A stretch of 64,000 nt of DNA from Lachnospiraceae bacterium (GTDB lineage Bacteria > Bacillota > Clostridia > Lachnospirales > Lachnospiraceae), in the NCBI GenBank assembly GCA_014803415.1, contig JAAVBZ010000024.1, forward strand, positions 26,771 to 90,770. Direction: 5' to 3'. The notes below the pieces were generated by a model that worked only from the letters and a program-made list of their open reading frames with translations, was not told the origin of the DNA and made no database searches. Below, in pieces: positions 42,913 to 51,265 of the stretch. The translations under genes and the position numbers were made by a program. Numbering within the stretch: position 1 is the first letter of the stretch; the number at the start of each line of letters is the position of its first letter.

Positions 42913-43746
42913 ATGGCAGATAACAGGGATGACAATAGTTTTTGGGAAAATACAAATGATGATTTCTGGAATAGACCAATCATGCCAAATGACTGGAAAA
43001 AAGAAGAAACAGGTGAAGAAGAGCAGCCGATATTGACAGAAAATCCTTTTGTGGAAAGCCATCACCATGATGATCCGGAACCGGATAAAGAGACTTTGCC
43101 TAAAAAGAAGCATATACATACGATCATATGTCTGATCTTTATGGCACTTGCAGTTATCAGTGTTGCAGGTGCTGTTATCGGTATAAAAATTGTAAAAAAG
43201 CAGGTTTTGAATCTGGCAGGCAGGGTCTCATGGGGGGAGGAAGAAGTAACCGATACTTTCTTGTTTGATGAAAATAATACAGTAGTTCTGGAAGATCATG
43301 CATATACGATCGTTACTGAGGATAATTTCGCGGGACTGCCGGAAGGGGAGAAGCTGATAGGGATCTATCTGGAGGTTTACAGCGATAAATACAGATTTGA
43401 GAGCGATGTCTGCAGGGATATTTATATCGGCTATGAAAATGCAGGGGAAAAATATTATAAGCAGGCGCTTAACGAGGATGCTGCTTATTCCTATGTCAGG
43501 ACCTGCTATATCAGACGGAATCAATTGCTCAGTGATTTTGGAGCAGGCAACGGAATTAACAGTGCAGGTTTTTATTTCTTTATTGTTCCGTCTGAAACAG
43601 AGAAACTTACTCTTTATATAGAAAAGCGGGATCGCAATAAATCTGCGCCTGTGATAGAAAAAGTTTTCTTCAAAGAGCTGGAAGTGCTTCCCTGGGATGA
43701 AGAGATCAACAGGGAATTGTCAGAAAGGGATCAGTCTGATTTATGA
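42913..43746 (+). CDS. Anchored extracytoplasmic protein of unknown function
   Basis: The protein has 277 residues. A polar, acidic cytoplasmic part of about 75 residues (FWENTNDDFWNRPIMPNDWK) precedes one membrane helix (IICLIFMALAVISVAGAVIG), so the rest lies outside the cell. The outer part is beta-rich with no recognised domain; TEKLTLYIEKRDRNKSAPV near the end suggests an Ig-like or jelly-roll fold, but this is a guess. It overlaps the next gene, also a membrane protein, by four bases (ATGA), so the two are translated together. Both lie between gpsA and a MoxR/VWA pair. I do not recognise the family. Confidence 0.7.
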   Translation: MADNRDDNSFWENTNDDFWNRPIMPNDWKKEETGEEEQPILTENPFVESHHHDDPEPDKETLPKKKHIHTIICLIFMALAVISVAGAVIGIKIVKKQVLNLAGRVSWGEEEVTDTFLFDENNTVVLEDHAYTIVTEDNFAGLPEGEKLIGIYLEVYSDKYRFESDVCRDIYIGYENAGEKYYKQALNEDAAYSYVRTCYIRRNQLLSDFGAGNGINSAGFYFFIVPSETEKLTLYIEKRDRNKSAPVIEKVFFKELEVLPWDEEINRELSERDQSDL

Positions 43747-44231
43747 AGCAGATAATAAAAACGATCATAACCGTTTTGGTGGCACTGGTGTGCAGTTTTG
43801 TATGCCTGATAGCAGTCGGCGTGTATATGTTGGAAACTGAATATACAGATTATGAGGTTGCTTATCTGGTGGAGCCAACGATCAAGCATGCGCAGATAAC
43901 CTATCTGGGAGATTCTTATAATGGAAAAGAAAAGGAAGATTGTTCTTATTATCTGCTGACCGTGGATCTGGATAATAGTACACTTGGCGCATGGGATGAA
44001 TACAGTGCCTACTTTTCTTATGATACTGCGTCTTCGGGAGATTACTATTATGTAAATGAAGCTGATCTTGGTTTGTCAGAAGGACAGGGATATGGGGATT
44101 ATTATCCTGCAGGCAGACAGATCACAGTGAAAAAGGTTCTCTGTGTGGAGAACGGATGTACCGGTTTTGATATTATTTTTGGATTCGTTTATGATGAGAC
44201 AGAACACAAACGATTCCATATTACGATATAA
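43743..44231 (+). CDS. Small anchored extracytoplasmic protein of unknown function
   Basis: The protein has 162 residues. An N-terminal hydrophobic segment (IIKTIITVLVALVCSFVCLI) serves as anchor or uncleaved signal; there is no lipobox. The remaining 135 residues are acidic and tyrosine-rich (GDSYNGKEKEDCSYYLLTVD; SGDYYYVNEADLGLSEGQGY) and carry a few cysteines. It is translationally coupled to the preceding membrane protein. Twenty bases later a MoxR-type ATPase starts. No family is recognised. Confidence 0.7.
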   Translation: MKQIIKTIITVLVALVCSFVCLIAVGVYMLETEYTDYEVAYLVEPTIKHAQITYLGDSYNGKEKEDCSYYLLTVDLDNSTLGAWDEYSAYFSYDTASSGDYYYVNEADLGLSEGQGYGDYYPAGRQITVKKVLCVENGCTGFDIIFGFVYDETEHKRFHITI

Positions 44232-44251
44232 ACAGGAAGGAGCAAAAAATC

Positions 44252-45067
44252 ATGAACGAACAGCAGTTTAGAGGAACACAGGAATATGTAGCATCGCAGC
44301 AGCTTATGGCTAGTGTAAACGTAGCTATAGCACTGCAGAAACCTCTTTTGGTCAAAGGGGAACCGGGAACGGGCAAGACCATGCTGGCGCAGGCAGTGGC
44401 CAGGTCCCTTAGCAAAAAGCTGATCATCTGGAATATTAAATCTACCACGAAGGCGCAGGATGGCCTTTATATGTATGATACCATTCAAAGACTTTATGAC
44501 GGTCAGTTTGGTGAAGAGGGCGTGGATGATATTGCAAGATATATTAAACTGGGCAAGCTTGGGGAAGCCTTTGAAGAGGAAGAGCAGGTCATTCTTCTTA
44601 TCGATGAGATCGACAAGGCGGATCTGGAATTTCCCAACGACCTTCTCTGGGAGCTGGATCAGATGGAATTTTATATTCATGAAACCAAAAGAACCGTAAA
44701 AGCAAAACAGCGTCCCATTGTGATCATTACTTCCAATGCGGAAAAGGAACTGCCCGATGCCTTCCTTAGAAGGTGCATTTTCCATTATATTGATTTCCCT
44801 GATGAAGCGCTGATGGAAGAAATTGTGAAGACACATTATCCTGATGTGGAAGAAAATCTCCTGAAAAACGCCATGGATGTATTTTATCAGATCCGTTCAC
44901 TTAAGGATATCCGGAAAAAGCCCAGTACTTCAGAACTGATCGACTGGATCAATGCGCTTCAGATCGGCGGTATCAGTGCAGATAAGATCAGAAGTGAGCT
45001 TCCTTTTGTGGGGGTTATTGTGAAAAAGGATGAGGATCTGGAAGGTTTAAGGCAGCGTATCAACTAG
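44252..45067 (+). CDS. MoxR-type AAA+ ATPase
   Basis: The protein has 271 residues. Walker A is VKGEPGTGKTMLAQAVARSL, Walker B is ILLIDEIDKADLEFPNDLLW, and sensor 1 is IVIITSNAEKELPDAFLRRC. It belongs to the MoxR/CoxD-type ATPases that work as chaperones together with a von Willebrand A protein encoded next to them, for example in metal cofactor insertion. Such a VWA protein follows 17 bases downstream. The client is not evident here; no molybdenum or nickel enzyme lies near. The ATG follows AGGAAGGAGCAAAAAATC. Confidence 0.92.
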   Translation: MNEQQFRGTQEYVASQQLMASVNVAIALQKPLLVKGEPGTGKTMLAQAVARSLSKKLIIWNIKSTTKAQDGLYMYDTIQRLYDGQFGEEGVDDIARYIKLGKLGEAFEEEEQVILLIDEIDKADLEFPNDLLWELDQMEFYIHETKRTVKAKQRPIVIITSNAEKELPDAFLRRCIFHYIDFPDEALMEEIVKTHYPDVEENLLKNAMDVFYQIRSLKDIRKKPSTSELIDWINALQIGGISADKIRSELPFVGVIVKKDEDLEGLRQRIN

Positions 45068-45084
45068 AAAGGGAAAGGTAACGA

Positions 45085-46293
45085 ATGTTTGTAAATTTCT
45101 TTTATACCTGTAAAGCAAAGGGACTTAATGTTACCTTAAGCGAGTGGCTTACCCTGCAGGAGGCGCTGGACAAAGGACTTGCAGGAAGCAGCCTTACAGA
45201 GTTCTATTACCTGGCGAGAATGGTGCTTGTGAAGAGCGAGACCGATTTTGATAAATTTGATATGGCGTTTGAAGAAGCCTTTAAGGGAATTCAGTCTGAA
45301 AATGAGATTTCCAAGAATATGATGAGATGGCTGGACAAATCAGAGCTTATTGATATGGTAGATGAAAAAGATAAGTACCGTATGAATGAACAGGATGGTC
45401 TTTTTCATGATCTTGATAAAGATGAAGTGGAGGCTAAATTTAAAGAGCGGCTCCGGGATCAGGACAGCGAACATAATGGCGGCAGTTTCTGGATCGGGAG
45501 CATGGGTAAGACCTCTTTTGGTAATACAGGAGGAAATGCAGGAGGGATCCGGGTAGGAGGAACCACAGGCTATCAGACCGCATTTCAGGTGATCGGAGCC
45601 AGAAAATACAGGGATTTCCGTGATGACAGAGTCTTAGAGAACAGACAGTTCCAGCTTGCCCTTCGGAAATTACGTCAGTTTTCCACCAAACTGGATATTC
45701 CCAAAACAGAACTGGATATTGATGAAACCATAGATAAGACCTGCAATAACGGCGGCTGTCTTCAGATCGTAATGACCAAACCCAGAAAAAATGCAGTAAA
45801 GCTCCTTTTGCTTATGGATTCGGGCGGGACCATGATCCCATACAGCGCGCTGATGAATGATCTGTTTCAGTCCATCAATAAATCCAATCACTTTAAGGAT
45901 GTTAAGGTTTATTATTTTCATAACTGCATTTATTCAAAGCTTTATAAGACGCCGGAATGCGAAAACGGTGAGTGGATCGATACGGAATGGATGTTCCGGA
46001 ATCTGGACAGTGATTACAAAGTGATCATTGTGGGAGACGCAGCCATGGCGCCGGAAGAGCTTTATTCCGATACAGGAAATTACAGAGGGCCCAACGGCGG
46101 TTTATCCGGGTACGAATGGTTAAAGCTTATGAAGAGGCACTATAAAAAGATTGTATGGCTGAATCCCAAGATGGCCCCCGGACATGCGCCCTGGAGAGAA
46201 GCGGAAACAGCAGTAAAGGCAATGTTTCCCATGTATAAGCTTACGGTGGACGGTCTGAATAAAGCAATGAACAAACTGATCAGTAATAAATAA
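45085..46293 (+). CDS. CoxE-like VWA domain protein
   Basis: The protein has 402 residues. The first half is helical and charged; a glycine-rich linker (SFGNTGGNAGGIRVGGTTGY) follows at about residues 150-170. The second half is a VWA domain, LLLLMDSGGTM at its metal site. The usual MIDAS motif DxSxS is altered to DSGGT, so metal binding may be weakened or differ. The C-terminal blocks VIIVGDAAMAPEELY and PNGGLSGYEWLKLMKRHYKK are typical of the CoxE family. It should be the partner of the MoxR ATPase immediately upstream. tyrS follows 21 bases later. Confidence 0.85.
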   Translation: MFVNFFYTCKAKGLNVTLSEWLTLQEALDKGLAGSSLTEFYYLARMVLVKSETDFDKFDMAFEEAFKGIQSENEISKNMMRWLDKSELIDMVDEKDKYRMNEQDGLFHDLDKDEVEAKFKERLRDQDSEHNGGSFWIGSMGKTSFGNTGGNAGGIRVGGTTGYQTAFQVIGARKYRDFRDDRVLENRQFQLALRKLRQFSTKLDIPKTELDIDETIDKTCNNGGCLQIVMTKPRKNAVKLLLLMDSGGTMIPYSALMNDLFQSINKSNHFKDVKVYYFHNCIYSKLYKTPECENGEWIDTEWMFRNLDSDYKVIIVGDAAMAPEELYSDTGNYRGPNGGLSGYEWLKLMKRHYKKIVWLNPKMAPGHAPWREAETAVKAMFPMYKLTVDGLNKAMNKLISNK

Positions 46294-46314
46294 ATTTGAA
46301 AAGAGGACACTAAG

Positions 46315-47538
46315 ATGACAATTTTTGATGAATTAAAAGCAAGAGGACTTCTTGCGCAATTAACCGATGAAAAAGAAATTAAAGAGCTGATCAACAACGG
46401 TAAGGCTACTTTCTATATCGGATTTGACCCTACGGCAGATTCGCTGCATGTAGGACATTTCATGGCGCTCTGTTTAATGAAGAGACTGCAGATGGCAGGC
46501 AATAAACCCATTGCCCTGATCGGCGGCGGTACAGGCATGGTGGGAGATCCGTCCGGAAGAAGCGATATGCGCAGTATGATGACGCCGGAAACGATTCAGC
46601 ACAATTGCGACTGCTTTAAAGAGCAGATGAGCCGCTTTATTGACTTCTCCGAGGGTAAGGCTCTTATGGTCAATAACGCAGAATGGCTGATGGACCTGAA
46701 TTACATTGAATTTTTAAGAGAAGTAGGGCCTCATTTTTCCGTAAACAATATGCTGCGGGCAGAATGCTATAAGCAGAGAATGGAAAAGGGTTTAAGTTTC
46801 CTGGAGTTTAACTATATGATCATGCAGAGCTACGATTTTTATGAGCTTTTTCAGAAATATGGCTGTAATATGCAGTTCGGCGGCGATGACCAGTGGAGCA
46901 ATATGCTTGGCGGTACGGAACTGATCAGGCGTAAGCTGGGCAAAGACGCCTATGCGATGACCATTACCCTGCTTTTGAATTCAGAAGGCAAGAAGATGGG
47001 AAAAACACAAAAGGGCGCGGTATGGCTGGATCCTAATAAGACTTCACCGTTTGATTTTTATCAATACTGGAGAAACGTATCTGATGCAGATGTTCTTAAA
47101 TGTCTGCGCATGCTGACATTCCTTCCCTTAGAGCAGATCGATGAGATGGATAAATGGGAAGGCAGCCAGCTCAATCAGGCAAAAGAAATTTTGGCATATG
47201 AGCTGACGAATCTGGTACATGGTCCGGAAGAGGCTAAGAAAGCACAGGAAAGTGCCAGAGCGCTGTTTACCGTAGGCGCTGCGGCTGACATGCCTACGGC
47301 AGAGCTTCGTGAAGAAGATTTCACAGACGGAACCATTGATATGATCAGTATACTGTGTAAATCAGGACTGGTGGCATCCCGTTCTGAAGGAAGACGTGCC
47401 ATTGAGCAGGGCGGCGTCACTTTGGGAGAAAATAAGGTCACAGACGTAAAAGCGGCTTTTGAACGGCAGATGTTTGAGGGCGAAGGCGTTATTGTAAAAC
47501 GAGGCAAAAAGAACTTCCGTAAGGTAATTATAAAATAA
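46315..47538 (+). CDS. tyrS: Tyrosyl-tRNA synthetase
   Basis: The protein has 407 residues. The class I signatures are DPTADSLHVGHFMALC (HxGH) and the KMSKS-type loop GKKMGKTQKGAVW. The C-terminal 65 residues form the S4-like tRNA-binding domain (SEGRRAIEQGGVTLGENKV). It charges tRNA-Tyr in the cytoplasm. There is only a 21-base gap to the preceding VWA gene, hence no room for the T-box leader often seen before tyrS in Firmicutes; expression probably depends on the upstream operon. The metallopeptidase gene follows two bases downstream. Confidence 0.97.
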   Translation: MTIFDELKARGLLAQLTDEKEIKELINNGKATFYIGFDPTADSLHVGHFMALCLMKRLQMAGNKPIALIGGGTGMVGDPSGRSDMRSMMTPETIQHNCDCFKEQMSRFIDFSEGKALMVNNAEWLMDLNYIEFLREVGPHFSVNNMLRAECYKQRMEKGLSFLEFNYMIMQSYDFYELFQKYGCNMQFGGDDQWSNMLGGTELIRRKLGKDAYAMTITLLLNSEGKKMGKTQKGAVWLDPNKTSPFDFYQYWRNVSDADVLKCLRMLTFLPLEQIDEMDKWEGSQLNQAKEILAYELTNLVHGPEEAKKAQESARALFTVGAAADMPTAELREEDFTDGTIDMISILCKSGLVASRSEGRRAIEQGGVTLGENKVTDVKAAFERQMFEGEGVIVKRGKKNFRKVIIK

Positions 47539-47540
47539 TC

Positions 47541-48230
47541 ATGGAATATCAATTAATTAAAAGTAAAAGAAAATCAATTGCCATCTCTTTTGACAGAGAT
47601 GGCAATCTTATAGTAAAAGCACCATATTTTGTGAGAAACCGTGATATTGATGCTTTTGTCAGATCAAAAGAAGACTGGATCGAGGCCACAGCCATACGGC
47701 TTAAGCGCGAACGGGAGAAAAAAGAAAGAGAGCGTCTGAAACTGGAAAGCGGTGATATACTTCCATTACTTGGAAATCAGCTGCTTCTGTCAGTGATCAG
47801 AGAAGACAGAAGCAGAGCCAAGATTACCTGTGTAAGGGAAAGGTTGCTTATGTATGTTCCTTATGATGCGGATTATGAATACAGGCAAAATACCCTGGAA
47901 AAATGGTACAGAAAGGAAGCTTTGGCGATAATCAGTAAAAAGGCAGCATATTATGCAGAAATGCTGGGTGTCCGTTATGAGGATATCCATATCAAAGATC
48001 AGAAAAGCAGATGGGGAAGCTGCAGCGGAAAAGGGAATTTGAATTTTAACTGGAGACTTATCATGGCACCGGAACAGGTGCTTGATTATGTAGTGATCCA
48101 TGAGCTTTGCCACTTAAGACATATGGATCATTCCAGGGAGTTCTGGGAACTGGTGGAAAGCATCTGTCCTTTTTATAAGCAGTTAAAAAAATGGCTGAAG
48201 GAACATGGGGAAAGCCTGTATTTCATATAA
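47541..48230 (+). CDS. YgjP/SprT-like metallopeptidase (DUF45)
   Basis: The protein has 229 residues. The zinc motif HELCHLRHMDHSREFW (HExxH at about residue 187, further His downstream) and the preceding block KSRWGSCSGKGNLNFNWRLI are the signature of the YgjP (M48-related) family. The N-terminus (MEYQLIKSKRKSIAISFDRD) is also typical. The role is unknown in most bacteria. It starts two bases after tyrS and so is cotranscribed with it. Confidence 0.9.
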   Translation: MEYQLIKSKRKSIAISFDRDGNLIVKAPYFVRNRDIDAFVRSKEDWIEATAIRLKREREKKERERLKLESGDILPLLGNQLLLSVIREDRSRAKITCVRERLLMYVPYDADYEYRQNTLEKWYRKEALAIISKKAAYYAEMLGVRYEDIHIKDQKSRWGSCSGKGNLNFNWRLIMAPEQVLDYVVIHELCHLRHMDHSREFWELVESICPFYKQLKKWLKEHGESLYFI

Positions 48231-48271
48231 TGATTTGTGAATAACATCTATTTGGGATCTGGAAAAATGAA

Positions 48272-48301
48272 GTCATAAACAAGTACCTGGTTACATACAT
48301 T
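48272..48301 (+). promoter_or_regulatory. SigE-type sporulation promoter of spoIVA
   Basis: GTCATAAA, 14 bases, CATACATT. This fits the SigE consensus (KCATATT-like -35, N13-15, CATACAnT -10) well. It lies 27 bases before the spoIVA start codon, and in Bacillus spoIVA is transcribed by SigE in the mother cell. Confidence 0.75.
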
Positions 48302-48327
48302 TAAGTAAGTATGGAAGGGGTATTTGT

Positions 48328-49815
48328 ATGGATATAAATAATAAAAAAGAGTATGACTTATACAAAGATATACAGATGAGATGCGGCGGAGAGATCTATA
48401 TAGGAGTAGTGGGACCGGTACGGACCGGTAAATCCACTTTTATTAAACGGTTCATGGATCTCATGGTTCTCCCTAATATGGAAGACAGCTATGAAAAAGA
48501 ACGGGCTATTGATGAGCTGCCCCAAAGTGCAGGAGGTAAGACTATTACCACTACGGAGCCTAAATTTATTCCTAAGGAAGCGGCGCTTATCACCATGGGA
48601 GAGGGCGTGGAGGCCAGGGTAAGGCTTATAGACTGTGTAGGATATATGGTGGATGGCGCCGGCGGTCATATGGAGAATGATGAGGAACGTATGGTGAAAA
48701 CGCCATGGTCCACAGAAGAGATCCCTTTTACCATGGCAGCCGAAATGGGAACCAGAAAAGTCATAACAGATCATTCCACTATCGGCATTGTTGTGACCTG
48801 CGACGGCAGTTTCGGTGAAATACCAAGAGAAAATTATGAAGCGGCACAGGAACGGACGATAAAGGAGCTGAAAAAAATGAATAAGCCCTTTATCGTACTT
48901 TTAAATACCACAAGGCCCTATGGAGATGAAGCCGTCAAAATGGCCGCGGAGATCAGCGATAAGTATAATGTAACGGTAATGCCCGTAAACTGTGAGCAGT
49001 TAAAAAAAGAGGATATCAATCAGATACTTGAGAAGATATTGTATGAATTTCCCCTTACTATGATAGAATTTTACATGCCCAAATGGGTAGAGATGCTGCC
49101 GGTAAATCACCCCATGAAAGCGGATATCGTATCTAAAGTAAGAGATATGATGAAACAGTACAGCTGCATCCGCGATGTAGTAAACCGTCCTGTTGAGATG
49201 GAAAGCGAGTATATCAAAAAATGTAAGATGGACAGTGTCAGCATGGCCGATGGCTGCATCAAAGTATGGCTGGAAGTGGATGATACTTATTATTATGAGA
49301 TGCTGAGTGACCTGGTAGGGGAGAAAATAACCAGTGAGTATCAGCTTTTGAGCACACTGAAAGAAATGGCTAAGATGAAAAAGGAATATGTCAGAGTGCT
49401 TCATGCAGTAGATTCAGTACGCCAGAAAGGATATGGGGTAGTGACTCCCGACAGGGAAGAAATCACGTTAGATAAGCCGGAACTGATCAAACACGGAAAT
49501 AAGTTTGGTGTAAAGATCAAGGCTGAAAGTCCCAGCATCCATATGATCAGAGCTAACATTGAAACGGAGATTTCACCAATAGTGGGAAGCGAAGATCAGG
49601 CCAAGGATCTGATCCGGTATATTTCCGATTCGGGAGCCAGTGAAGAAGGAATATGGGAAACTAATATTTTCGGCAAGACAGTAGAGCAGCTTGTAAATGA
49701 CGGCATAACCGGAAAACTTACGATGATAGGAGAAGAAAGTCAGTTGAAACTTCAGGAAACCATGCAGAAAATCGTCAACGACAGCAACGGCGGCATGGTA
49801 TGCATCATTATCTAG
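48328..49815 (+). CDS. spoIVA: Stage IV sporulation protein A
   Basis: The protein has 495 residues, the normal length. It is the ATPase that forms the basement layer of the spore coat around the forespore. The TRAFAC-like nucleotide site is GVVGPVRTGKST (residues 26-37), and the conserved block RAIDELPQSAGGKTITTTEP follows. The C-terminal end (MQKIVNDSNGGMVCIII) is also typical, as it anchors to SpoVM-decorated membrane. The presence of spoIVA with a SigE promoter shows that the organism has an endospore programme. The ATG follows GGAAGGGGTATTTGT. It has its own terminator. Confidence 0.98.
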   Translation: MDINNKKEYDLYKDIQMRCGGEIYIGVVGPVRTGKSTFIKRFMDLMVLPNMEDSYEKERAIDELPQSAGGKTITTTEPKFIPKEAALITMGEGVEARVRLIDCVGYMVDGAGGHMENDEERMVKTPWSTEEIPFTMAAEMGTRKVITDHSTIGIVVTCDGSFGEIPRENYEAAQERTIKELKKMNKPFIVLLNTTRPYGDEAVKMAAEISDKYNVTVMPVNCEQLKKEDINQILEKILYEFPLTMIEFYMPKWVEMLPVNHPMKADIVSKVRDMMKQYSCIRDVVNRPVEMESEYIKKCKMDSVSMADGCIKVWLEVDDTYYYEMLSDLVGEKITSEYQLLSTLKEMAKMKKEYVRVLHAVDSVRQKGYGVVTPDREEITLDKPELIKHGNKFGVKIKAESPSIHMIRANIETEISPIVGSEDQAKDLIRYISDSGASEEGIWETNIFGKTVEQLVNDGITGKLTMIGEESQLKLQETMQKIVNDSNGGMVCIII

Positions 49816-49817
49816 TC

Positions 49818-49856
49818 AAAGGGAGTCTGTGAATCAGTAGCAGGCTCCCTTTTTTG
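49818..49856 (+). terminator. Terminator after spoIVA
   Basis: AAGGGAGTCTG pairs with CAGGCTCCCTT (one G-U) and is followed by TTTTTT. The loop has 11 bases. Confidence 0.88.
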
Positions 49857-49907
49857 CATCCAAAAGCCGAATTGTTTCTGTTGGAACAAACGTATGGGAA
49901 CTCATTC

Positions 49908-49936
49908 TTGCAGTGAAAAAAAGGATATGATACTAT
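49908..49936 (+). promoter_or_regulatory. Promoter of punA-cdd-mtaD
   Basis: TTGCAG, 17 bases, TACTAT, ending 35 bases before the punA start codon. It is downstream of the spoIVA terminator. Confidence 0.6.
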
Positions 49937-49971
49937 AAAAATAATAATTCTTAAAAATCAGGAGGTTTATT

Positions 49972-50793
49972 ATGGGTCAGATCTATAAAAAATTAACAGA
50001 TTGTTACGACAGTATCAAGGATAGGATTCCCTTTGCACCGAAAGTGGCGCTGGTGCTTGGTTCAGGCCTTGGCAACTATGCAGACAGCATAGATGTGAAA
50101 GCAGAAATTGAATATAGTGATATTAAGGATTTTCCTGTGTCCACAGTTCCTGGACATGCAGGGAAATTTATTTTCGGTTATGTGGGAAGTGTTCCCGTGG
50201 TATGCATGAAGGGCAGAGTTCATTATTATGAGGGATATCCTGTAACAGATGTAGTGCTTCCGACCAGATTGATGAAACTCATGGGAGCAGAGATTTTATT
50301 CCTTACCAATGCTTCGGGAGGAATCAATGCATCTTTCGGGGCCGGAGACTTTATGCTGATCACCGATCATATTTCCTGTTTTGCCCCCAATCCGCTGATC
50401 GGGCAGAATATTGATGAGCTGGGGGTGCGTTTCCCTGATATGAGTACGGTTTATGACAAAGAACTTCAGGAAAAAATCCGAAAGGCAGCCAGTGATAATG
50501 AAATTGCATTGAAAGAAGGTATTTATGCACAGCTCACAGGTCCTTCTTTTGAGTCGCCTGCAGAAATCAGAATGCTCCGCAGCCTGGGAGTGGATGCAGT
50601 CGGCATGAGTACAGTGGTAGAAGCTATTGCCGCCAATCATATGGGCATGAGAATATGCGGTATTTCCTGTGTGGCAAATCTGGCGGCAGGAATGGTAGAG
50701 CATCCGCTTACCCATGATGAGGTGCAGGAAGCAGCAAACAAGGCAGCGCCGTTATTCCAGAAACTGATCACTGAATCTATCATTTCGTTTTAA
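49972..50793 (+). CDS. punA: Purine nucleoside phosphorylase
   Basis: The protein has 273 residues, the length of the trimeric (PNP-I/PunA) type. Motifs: VLGSGLGNYAD, FPVSTVPGHAGKFIFGYVG, MKGRVHYYEGYP, and FLTNASGGINASFGAGDFML. It splits purine nucleosides into base and ribose-1-phosphate for salvage. The ATG follows CAGGAGGTTTATT. It leads an operon with cytidine deaminase and a purine-deaminase-like amidohydrolase, all acting on nucleosides. Confidence 0.95.
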   Translation: MGQIYKKLTDCYDSIKDRIPFAPKVALVLGSGLGNYADSIDVKAEIEYSDIKDFPVSTVPGHAGKFIFGYVGSVPVVCMKGRVHYYEGYPVTDVVLPTRLMKLMGAEILFLTNASGGINASFGAGDFMLITDHISCFAPNPLIGQNIDELGVRFPDMSTVYDKELQEKIRKAASDNEIALKEGIYAQLTGPSFESPAEIRMLRSLGVDAVGMSTVVEAIAANHMGMRICGISCVANLAAGMVEHPLTHDEVQEAANKAAPLFQKLITESIISF

Positions 50794-50806
50794 GGAGTAC
50801 GTAAAT

Positions 50807-51265
50807 ATGGATGAACTGTATCTAAAAGATATTCCTGTCAAAGAGATGATCAGGGCCGCAATGGAAGCCAGAAAGAAAGCTTATGCTCCCTATTCGCACT
50901 ATCAGGTGGGAGCAGCTCTGCTTACCAGAGAACTTAGGATCTATACGGGATGCAATATTGAAAATGCAGCGTACGGACCCTCTATCTGTGCAGAAAGAAC
51001 AGCAATCGTAAAGGCGGTCAGCGAAGGCTGGCGCAAATGGAAAGCGATTGCCATTGTAGGCGGTCCTTTGGGAGAAGAGATATCGCAGTATGCATTTCCC
51101 TGCGGCGTCTGCAGACAGGTGATGCAGGAATTTGCAGATCCTGATGAGTTTGTAGTCATTGTGGCGAAAAGTCAGGAAGATTATAAGATCAATCGGTTAA
51201 AAGATCTTTTGCCGGAAGGATTCGGGCCGGAAAATGTAGCCGGTTCATCAGAGGGGAGGAACTAA
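50807..51265 (+). CDS. cdd: Cytidine deaminase
   Basis: The protein has 152 residues. The zinc site is CAERTAIVKA (Cys61, catalytic Glu63) with PCGVCRQV (Cys99, Cys102), the three-cysteine pattern of the tetrameric enzyme. It converts cytidine and deoxycytidine to uridine and deoxyuridine. The ATG follows AAGGAGTACGTAAAT, and the gene abuts the following one. Its product, together with PunA and MtaD, makes a nucleoside salvage group. Confidence 0.95.
   Translation: MDELYLKDIPVKEMIRAAMEARKKAYAPYSHYQVGAALLTRELRIYTGCNIENAAYGPSICAERTAIVKAVSEGWRKWKAIAIVGGPLGEEISQYAFPCGVCRQVMQEFADPDEFVVIVAKSQEDYKINRLKDLLPEGFGPENVAGSSEGRN

Noticed and set aside
46294-46314. T-box riboswitch before tyrS
   Set aside because: The gap is 21 bases long, far too short for a T-box leader.
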